DNA from: Aralia elata
Taxonomy: Eukaryota; Streptophyta; Magnoliopsida; Apiales; Araliaceae
Assembly: GCA_034770075.1 (NCBI GenBank)
Contig: CM068383.1
Span: forward strand, 38,521,222-38,585,221
Direction: 5' to 3'
Length of the DNA stretch: 64,000 bases
Shown here: one piece after another, positions 57,162 through 64,000 of the stretch
Position numbering within the stretch: position 1 is the first letter of the stretch
Layout of the letters: each line of letters begins with the position of its first letter
Translations under genes and position numbers: made by a program
The notes under the pieces: model-generated
The model's database searches: none
Seen by the model: the letters and a program-made list of their open reading frames with translations, nothing else
Told to the model about the DNA's origin: nothing

Positions 57162-60100
57162 TTCTCTAAGTTTCTTGAGGTTTTCAAAAAGCTTCAAATC
57201 AACATACCCTTTGCAAAAGCCTTAGAACAAATGCCGAGCTATGCCAACTTCATGAAGGGTATTTTGTCAAGGAAGAAGAAATTGCAAGATTTTGAAATTG
57301 TAGCTTTGACAAAGGAGTGCAGTGCGGTATTACAAAGGAAGCTACCTCCAAAGTTGAAGGATCCGAGCAGCTTCACCATTCCTTGCACCATTGGAGACCT
57401 GTCGTTCAAAAAATGCTTATGCGATCTTGGTGCAAGCATCAATCTCATGCCATTATCCGTCTTTACTCAGTTGGGATTACCAGCACCGAAGCCAACAAAC
57501 GTCTCTCTTCAGCTAGCAGATCGTTCAGTCACATACCCAAGAGGAATTGTGGAAGACGTTCTTGTTAAGGTTGATAAGTTCATATTCCCAGCTGACTTCA
57601 TAATCTTAGACTTCGAGGAGGACAAAGACATTCCCATCATACTTGGGAGACCATTCCTAGCTACCGGGAGAACTCTCATTGATGTGCAAAAGGGAGAATT
57701 GACAATGAGGGTTCAAGACCAAGCCTTTAATATCTTTAAAGCTATGAAATTCCCAACCGAAGAAGAAGAGTGTTTCCGAGTTGATATCATTGAAAATGCA
57801 GTAACCGAGGAATTCATTAAGGCCACACATTGTGACTTGCTTGAGATGACACTAACAGGAGACATCGACTTGGACGAGCCCGAGAACTGTGAGTATGTTC
57901 ATTTTCTAGATGCAATACCCAGGATGGCAAAGTTCAAGGTACCTATTGAGCCCTTGAAAAGCTCAAATGATGCCTCATCTCATTTCAAACCATCTAGGGA
58001 GGTACCTCCAAAACTTGAGCTTAAGCCCTTACCAAGTCACCTCAGGTATGCATATCTAGGCTCTTCAGATACTTTACCTGTCATTATTTCCTCTACACTA
58101 ACCTCTTTGCAGGAGGGCAAGCTGATAAGAATCCTTCAAGAATTCCAAGGGGCTATTGGATGGACCATTGCTGATATAAAAGGAATCAACCCCTCATTTT
58201 GCATGCACAAGATTCTGATGGAGGATGACAGCAAGCCCACCATAGAACATCAAAGAAGGATGAATCCCATCATGAAGGAGGTGGTGAAAGTAGAAATTCT
58301 AAAATGGCTAGATGCTGGGATCATCTATCCCATCTCTGACAGTCCGTGGGTAAGCCTGGTGCAGTGTGTACCCAAGAAGGGAGGAATAACTGTGGTAAGA
58401 AATGAGAACAACGAGCTAATACCAACCCGAATAGTCATGGGGTGGAGAGTTTGCATGGACTACCGAAAGCTCAACAAAGCCACAAGGAAAGATCACTTGC
58501 CACTTCCATTCATTGATCAAATGTTGGACAGATTGGCAGGGCATGAATACTACTGTTTGCTAGACGGATATTCTGGTTACAATCAAATTGCCATCGCTCC
58601 AGAGGATCAAGAGAAGACCACTTTTACTTGTCCATATGGAACTTTTTCTTTCAGGCGAATGTCTTTTGGTCTCTATAATGCCCCAGCTACATTTCAACGG
58701 TGCATGATGGCAATATTTTCTGACATAGTGGAAATCAACATGGAGGTCTTCATGGATGATTTTTCGGTGTTTGGAAATTCCTTCGACAGCTGTCTAGAGA
58801 ATTTGGTCATGGTACTAAAGAGATGCGTAGAAACAAACCTTGTGCTTAATTGGGAGAAGTGTCACTTCATGGTTCAAGAAGGAATAATCTTGGGTCACAA
58901 AGTCTCAGCAAAAGAGTTGGAAATGGATAAAGCAAAGTTAGAAACTATCGAGAAATTGCCTCCACCAACTTCTGTGAAGGGAGTTCGAAGTTTTTTGGGA
59001 CATGCTGGGTTTTACCGGAGATTTATCAAAGACTTCTCCAAAATCACAAAACCCCTGTGCAATCTATTGGAAAAAGATGTTTCGTTCCTATTCGATGAAA
59101 ATTGTTTAGCAGCTTTTGAGTTGTTGAAACAGAAGTTAACAACAGCACCTGTGACAGTGGCACCGGACTGGTCTTTAACATTTGAGCTTATGTGTGATGC
59201 TAGTGATTACGCTGTGGGCGTGGTATTGGGTCAACGCAGAGACAAGGTTCTTCATGCAATTTACTATGCCAGTAAGACACTCTCAGATGCCCAAATGAAT
59301 TACACCACCACCGAGAAGGAACTACTCGCGGTTGTTTATGCATTCGACAAGTTCCGGTCCTATCTCATTGGAACAAAGGTAGTGGTGTACACTGACCATG
59401 TAGCAATTCGGTATTTGATTTCTAAGAAAGATGCCAAACCCAGGTTAATCAGGTGGATCCTTTTGCTCCAAGAATTTGATTTGGAAATAAAGGACAAGAA
59501 AGGCACGGAGAATCTAGTTGCTGATCATCTTTCCAGATTAAACAATCCGGACTTGGAGAGCAAAGAGAAGGTTGAAATAAATGATTGCTTCCCTGATGAG
59601 TAGCTATTTGCAATCACAACTGAGATCCCATGGTTCGCTGATATAGTCAACTATCTTGTGAGTCATGTACTACCACCAGATCTCACTTCTCAGCAGAAGA
59701 AGAAATTTTTGCATGATGTAAAGAGATACATGTGGGACGAGCCCTACTTGTTCAAACAATGTACAGATCTTGTGATTCGAAGGTGCATCCCCGATGTCGA
59801 AACTACCAGTATATTACATGCATGCCATTCTTCTCTGTATGGCGGCCATTATGGAACGCAAAGAACTGCAGCCAAAGTACTCCAGGCCGGGTTCTATTGG
59901 CCCACTTTGTTCAAAGATGCCCACCAGTTCATAAAGAATTGTGATCGATGCCAACGGGTGGGCAACATCTCCAACCGCAATGAAATGCCACTAAATGTGA
60001 TCTTAGAGGTGGAGATCTTTGACGTATGGGGCATAGACTTCATGGGACTATTTCCGTCATCCTGCAACAATCTTTATATCCTTCTTGCGGTTGATTATGT

Positions 60101-60914
60101 GTCCAAATGGGTGGAAGCTTCTGCCTTACCTACCAATGATGCTAAAGTTGTTCTCAGGTTCTTACAAAAGAGCATTTTCACTAGATTTGGCACTCCTCGG
60201 GCAATAATCAGTGATGAGGGCAGTCATTTCTGCAACAAACAGTTCACAGCCCTCCTGGCCAAATACGGAGTGAGGCATAGAATTGCCACAGCTTACCACC
60301 CACAAACAAATGGGCAAGCCAAAGTGTCAAATAGAGAGGTCAAGCGAATTCTGAAAAATATTGTTAATCCTTCCAGAAAAGACTGGTCATTGAAGCTAGA
60401 TGAAGCATTATGGGCGTACCGAACCGCCTATAAGACACCCCTCGGCATGTCCCCATACCACATGGTCTATGGCAAAGCTTGTCATCTCCCGGTCGAACTA
60501 GAGCACAAAGCCTACTGGGCGATTAAAAAGTTGAATTTCGACCCATCTGCAGCGGGAGAGAGGAGACTTCTACAGCTAAATGAACTTGATGAGTTCCGAT
60601 TGCAGGCCTATGAGAATTCTAAACTCTACAAGGAGAAGGTAAAGAGATGGCACGACCGAAAAATCATCAAGAGGAAATTTGAACCTAGCCAAGCGGTCTT
60701 GTTATTCAACTCCAGGCTCAAGTTATTCCCTGGAAAGCTCAAATCCCGATGGTCGGGTCCCTTTACCATCACAGCTGTATTCCCACACGGAGCCGTCGAA
60801 ATAATTGGAAAGGACAGTGAGAAACAATTCAAGGTGAATGGCCAACGGCTGAAGCACTATTGGGGAGGCGAAGTTGATCGCCAAGAATCCTCAATTGTCC
60901 TAGCCATGGACTAA
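57162..60914 (+). pseudogene. Athila-A pol: protease, RT, RNase H, integrase
   Basis: One frame with a single internal stop. Counting from ATG 57231: protease site CDLGASIN at residues 64-71; RT from about 330 with VCMDYRKLNK (about 407) and catalytic FMDDFSVFG (about 507); RNase H with CDASDYAVG (about 655), TEKELLAV and YTDH (about 722). A TAG at 59601-59603 interrupts before the integrase. The integrase (59658-60914) has an H-H-C-C zinc site (H54, H64, C95, C98 of that segment), then D127 (GIDFMG), D186 (ISDEGSHF) and, at the place of the catalytic Glu (35 residues after D186), Lys222 (codon 60321-60323). A C-terminal SH3-like segment (SRWSGPFTI) follows. In live elements these proteins mature, reverse-transcribe and integrate the element; here the stop and the Glu-to-Lys change disable integration. 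Confidence 0.92.
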
Positions 60915-61535
60915 GCACCAATGGATAGTCGAGCTAACCGACTTTAAACCAAGCGCTTCTCGGGAGGTAACCCGAGTTTATTATTTTTGTTTTTCTTGTG
61001 TGATTTTCATTTAGTTTGCATGATTTCATTTTTAACATGATTGTTTGCTTTTTAGGTATCCAAACGTGCCTTCAATCGTATGACTTAAACAGACTTTAAG
61101 TTTGGGGGTGCATAGTTTCATTGCATTGCGTATGCATCGTTCGTAGCCTGAGCATCAGCGCAGCTGCGCCCCACCTTCAGTACATCACCAGCGCAGCTGC
61201 ACTGGGACACTTCAGCATGCGGTAACTGGGCAGTAGCGCAGCTGCGCCCCACCACCAGTTCATCAGCGGCGCAGCTGCGCCGTTATCTGCCTGAGTCAAA
61301 TCTGAGCCTCAGCGCAGCTGCGCCTCCTTTCCAGTACAACTATGGCGCAACTGCGCCCCTCGTCTGAAAGTTTTTTTTAGGACCCGTCCCATCCATTCTG
61401 TCACATCAAAACATAAACCCTAAACCTAAACTCTCTCTAGCAGTAGAAGCAAACCCTTTCCCCCCTTCTCTTACCATTCCCAACTAAACCCTAGCTAAAT
61501 CAATCCTCTATACCAAACCCTAATCACATTCAACC
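60915..61535 (+). other. Athila-A post-pol spacer with six-palindrome array
   Basis: Non-coding interval between pol and the third ORF. AAGCGCTTCTCGGGAGGTAA lies near 60951, and a polypurine-like tract TTTAAGTTTGGGGG near 61095. Six copies of GCGCAGCTGCGC or one-base variants start at 61158, 61191, 61236, 61269, 61312 and 61345 (spacing 33, 45, 33, 43, 33). A pyrimidine-rich leader (CCCTAAACC...TCTCTCTAGC) precedes the ORF. Confidence 0.8.
61158..61356. repeat. Athila-A 3' palindrome array, three pairs
   Basis: Copies at 61158, 61191 (GCGCAGCTGCAC), 61236, 61269, 61312 and 61345 (GCGCAACTGCGC): pairs 33 bp apart, pairs separated by 43-45. Confidence 0.95.
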
Positions 61536-62687
61536 ATGCCGAAGCATGCACACACACCCCAACCTTCTTCTTCATCTAGCAGCGAATCCGAATCAGCGGG
61601 TGGTGGCATCAACACTCTGGATGCCACCAAGTTTGTCAATCTCTCAGCCCAACACTACTACTGGGAGGTGCTGAGCGCCAAATCCTTCATACCACAGAGG
61701 GGTTTGAATCCCAAAGCACAAGATGGGCGGATTCTGGACCAAATCCGGCGTTTGGGTTGGTTGCTTTTCATTGAGACACCCAGGTCCGCCCCGATGGCCA
61801 TTGTTCGGGAATTTTATGCCAATGCTCGTGAGACCCAGAATGGCATCGCTTTCGTTCGGGGCAAGCAGGTCTCTTACTCTGCGCAGGCAATCAACGAACT
61901 TTTCCGCCTGCCGTCTGCTACTGCTGAGGCCACCAACTGGGTGGTACATGAGCGTTTCCAGACTGACCTCGACGCTTTGGTACGGGAGATGTGCCAATCG
62001 GGCACTCAGTGGAGGACTCAGCCAGGCACCACTCTGAAAGTTCACTTCCCTCAGACCGCGCTGAACAGATTTGCCAAGGTATGGTATGCCTTCATCTGCG
62101 CGAGTATACTGCCAACCACCCATCACCAGGACGTGACCCGGGACCGGGCGATTCTATTACACCGCATTCTGCATGGGGGGAGCATTGACGTGGGTTACAT
62201 CATTCACCACTCCATGCTCCGTTTCATGCGTGCCGTCACTTCTGGTGCCATTCCACACGCCTCAATCATCACACGCCTTTGTCTTGCGACGAAGGTGGAA
62301 TAGGGCGAGGAGACTCTCCAGTTGCCCATGCGGGACATTGACAGCGCCACGATAAGAAAGTACAATGTATGGCGTGGTGGAGAGTCCCGGCCTAGTGGGT
62401 TGGATTTTATTATGGCTGATGAGGAGGAGGAGGCCAGTGAGGAGGACGTGCCTACCCCGCCAGTGCAGCAGAGGGGAGTCGGTGGACATGAGCGCGAGAT
62501 GCGCCGCCTGCAGCGCCGCATGGACGCGTTGCACACGAGCTTTAGAGATTACAGCATCTCCTTTGCAGGTGCATTATCGGAGGCATTCAGTCAGCAGGGG
62601 GTCCACGTCGAGTTTCCCACATTCGGTTCCGGCATCCCTTATCCTCCGCCCGACACACCGCCTAGCGGCGCCGAGGACGCTTCTTAG
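61536..62687 (+). pseudogene. Athila-A third ORF (putative plant transposon protein domain)
   Basis: ATG 61536 (MPKHAHTPQPSSSSSSESES) begins a frame with one TAG at 62301-62303, then the same frame continues to 62687. It has a Ser-rich N-terminus, then a globular part (FVNLSAQHYYWEVLSAKSF; VREFYANARE; RGKQVSYSAQAINELFRLP; KVWYAFICASILPTTH) resembling the plant-specific domain found between pol and the 3' LTR in Athila elements and in related plant transposon proteins. The C-terminal part is acidic (ADEEEEASEED) with a coiled-coil-like stretch (EREMRRLQRRMDALHTSF) and a Pro-rich tail. No signal peptide and no clear transmembrane segment, so I do not call it an envelope protein. Role unknown; nucleic-acid or particle-associated function is speculation. 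Confidence 0.75.
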
Positions 62688-63824
62688 GGGAGTACTCTTT
62701 ACCCTTTTATCTCCAATGAGGACATTGCATATTTTAAGTTTGGGGGTATTAGGCTTGCCTAGTTATTTGTGATGCTTTTAATTATCCGTTTTTGTTGTGG
62801 TAGTTTAGTTGCTGGTTTTCTTTAAATCTTATTAATATTTGCATAAACAAAAAAAATGGTGAATTTCTCATGCATATCATATCACATCATGTAATTTAGT
62901 TGCACGATCCTTTTATCTTGATTAGTATACATCCTCACATGCATGTGATGAAAATTTTTGATATTTGCTAATTGCTAAGACCTGGGTCGAATGCCATGAT
63001 ATATTGCAACTCTTGTCTTGTGTTGTCTATGATAGAACCGGTTAGCACGTTTTTAGTAGTTCTCTCACTAAGTAGCCTAAAGATTCGCATAATTGAGTTC
63101 TGGGTGGAATTTGATGTGTTATTATTAATTGTAGCAATTGTGGGTAGTATTAGCTGAGACCACACGTGTTTAAGTTTGGGGGAACACTTAGTAGAGCATT
63201 TGTGCAACGAAATGGAGCGTAAAACGCATTCGTTGATTAAAAAAAACAACAACATTGAATAAATGCTTGGTTAGCCTAGTTTTGTGGCCTTTGATATTCG
63301 AGTAAGTACGCCCTAGGGGATGTCTCTACACCTAGCGCCCTAAGACCAATTGGTTTGGGAGTCGTTGGTCGAAAGCTCGCTACTTGGGTATCATTGAATA
63401 GCCTAAGGGAATTAGGCATTGCATAACCAAACGGCATAGTCCGAATAACCTCTAAGTCGGTCCCCAATTTAGACATAACGTGGTTTTAACTATATTTACC
63501 CCATTTGTTATTTTGAAAGTTTGAGTATATAAATTTCCCCTAAGAAACATATTATGAGAATCAATTGGGATTGCTATAAGTTTGATGAATACTGCACACA
63601 CACACACACTTTATCGTTCACCACAGAATTTGAGTTGAATGACTATCATGGTACACAGACCAAGTTTTGATGAGACGCTAGATTCTTCTGAGGCAAAACT
63701 TTCGGATTGTTTACTAATTGATGAGGGTCATGGTGCATTCTTAGATTATTGCATTGCATTCATGTTTGCATTCATTTCATTGTAATTGCTTGAGGACAAG
63801 CAAAAACTCTAGTTTGGGGGTATT
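62688..63824 (+). other. Athila-A 3' untranslated region and polypurine tract
   Basis: No gene. Purine tracts TTTAAGTTTGGGGG recur near 62734 and 63169; the functional PPT (AGTTTGGGGGTATT, about 63811-63824) abuts the 3' LTR. One GGAGCGTAAAACGCATTC inverted repeat lies near 63214, matching the Athila-B repeats. (CA)n microsatellite at about 63595-63609. Confidence 0.75.
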
Positions 63825-64000
63825 TGATAAGTAGGTTTCATACCTACTTATTGGATACTATTTGGTTTCATTTGTTGCTTATCTAATAGCTACTTAGTAC
63901 GTTTTCATGCATTTTTTCCCTCTCTTTCGGTTTTGATTTACTATTCTCATTATATGGCTTTTGCACGGTTTTTGGTAAATTTAACACAGGTTTTATTGCA
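63825..64000 (+). repeat. Athila-A 3' LTR, first 176 bp
   Basis: TGATAAGTAGGTTTCATACC as in the 5' LTR; about four mismatches in 176 bases, including three close together near the window end. The terminal inverted repeat is intact. Confidence 0.95.

Larger units (their letters stand above)
40611..64000 (+). mobile_element. Copia-2: Ty1/copia retrotransposon, interrupted twice, runs off window
   Basis: Same family as Copia-1, opposite strand. 5' LTR 40611-42433, PBS, leader, gag-protease 43893-45228, and a piece of integrase at 53514-53728. Between these lies Athila-B (45234-53508), and after the integrase piece comes Athila-A (from 53729). The left flanking pentamer is GTAAG (40606-40610); its partner lies outside the window. 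Only one frameshift and one stop were noted in gag-protease, so this copy is better preserved than Copia-1. Confidence 0.9.
53729..64000 (+). mobile_element. Athila-A: near-complete Athila-type Ty3/gypsy element
   Basis: 5' LTR 53729-55351, PBS, gag, pol, third ORF, and 3' LTR starting at 63825 and running past the window end. Left flanking pentamer is ATGAT (53724-53728) in Copia-2 integrase; the partner is out of view. The RT motif FMDDFSVFG, the PBS TGGCGCCGTTGCCGGGG and the extra ORF between pol and the 3' LTR are Athila characters. In the 176 visible bases the 3' LTR differs from the 5' LTR at about four positions, so it is older than Athila-B. Three arrays of GCGCAGCTGCGC palindromes occur: in the LTR, in gag and in the 3' region. 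Confidence 0.92.

Overview
This window looks like a gene-free block of nested retrotransposons from a large, repeat-rich flowering-plant genome, probably a dicot. I found no host protein-coding gene, rRNA or tRNA gene. The evidence is LTR retroelements of plant-specific lineages (Ty1/copia; Ty3/gypsy Athila, Tat and Tekay-like), their TG...CA termini and 5-bp target-site duplications (TSDs), plant-type primer-binding sites, and a degenerate plant pararetrovirus fragment. The species cannot be named from the sequence.

Layout, outermost layer first. (1) A minus-strand fragment of an endogenous caulimovirid (pararetrovirus) reverse-transcriptase region is split between 512-1169 and 28082-28488. 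(2) A solo LTR of a Tekay-like gypsy (1170-28081) caused that split. It contains a full-length, decayed minus-strand copia element (Copia-1, 1498-24960, TSD CTAAG). Copia-1 carries an internal 1.2-kb tandem duplication, a solo LTR of another family (8669-10725, TSD ATATA), and, inside its 5' LTR, an 11.1-kb large-LTR non-coding element (LARD-like, 13411-24498, TSD TCAAG). (3) A second Tekay-like LTR (28489 to about 33779) carries an inverted solo LTR (29997-32040, TSD AAACC). (4) A Tat-lineage gypsy lacking its protease begins at about 33780. It is interrupted at 37091 by a further Tekay-like LTR, which is interrupted at 40611 by a second copia (Copia-2). (5) Copia-2 gag-pol is interrupted by two Athila elements. 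The first is a young non-autonomous element (Athila-B, 45234-53508, TSD ATTAT) that itself holds a solo LTR (47425-49566, TSD ATTAC). The second is a nearly complete Athila (Athila-A, 53729 to beyond the window end) with gag, pro-RT-RNaseH-INT and a third ORF.

The coding regions are mostly broken by stop codons, many of the kind expected from deamination of methylated cytosine. The Athila-A integrase has Lys in place of its third catalytic residue, so the activities needed to mobilise these elements must be supplied from elsewhere.

The most unusual signal runs across element families. Unrelated elements (Copia, Athila-A, Athila-B, Tekay-like LTR, LARD LTR) carry short GC-rich palindromes arranged in pairs whose repeat-to-repeat distance is almost always 32-33 bp, about three DNA helical turns. 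The palindrome differs by family (GCGCGGCCGCGC, GCGCAGCTGCGC, CTCGCCGGGGCGAG, GGCGTAGCTACGCC), but the paired spacing is shared. In Athila-A a four-palindrome module appears in the LTR and again inside the gag reading frame, and a six-copy array lies in the 3' non-coding region. I regard this as the best candidate for an undescribed system in the window.
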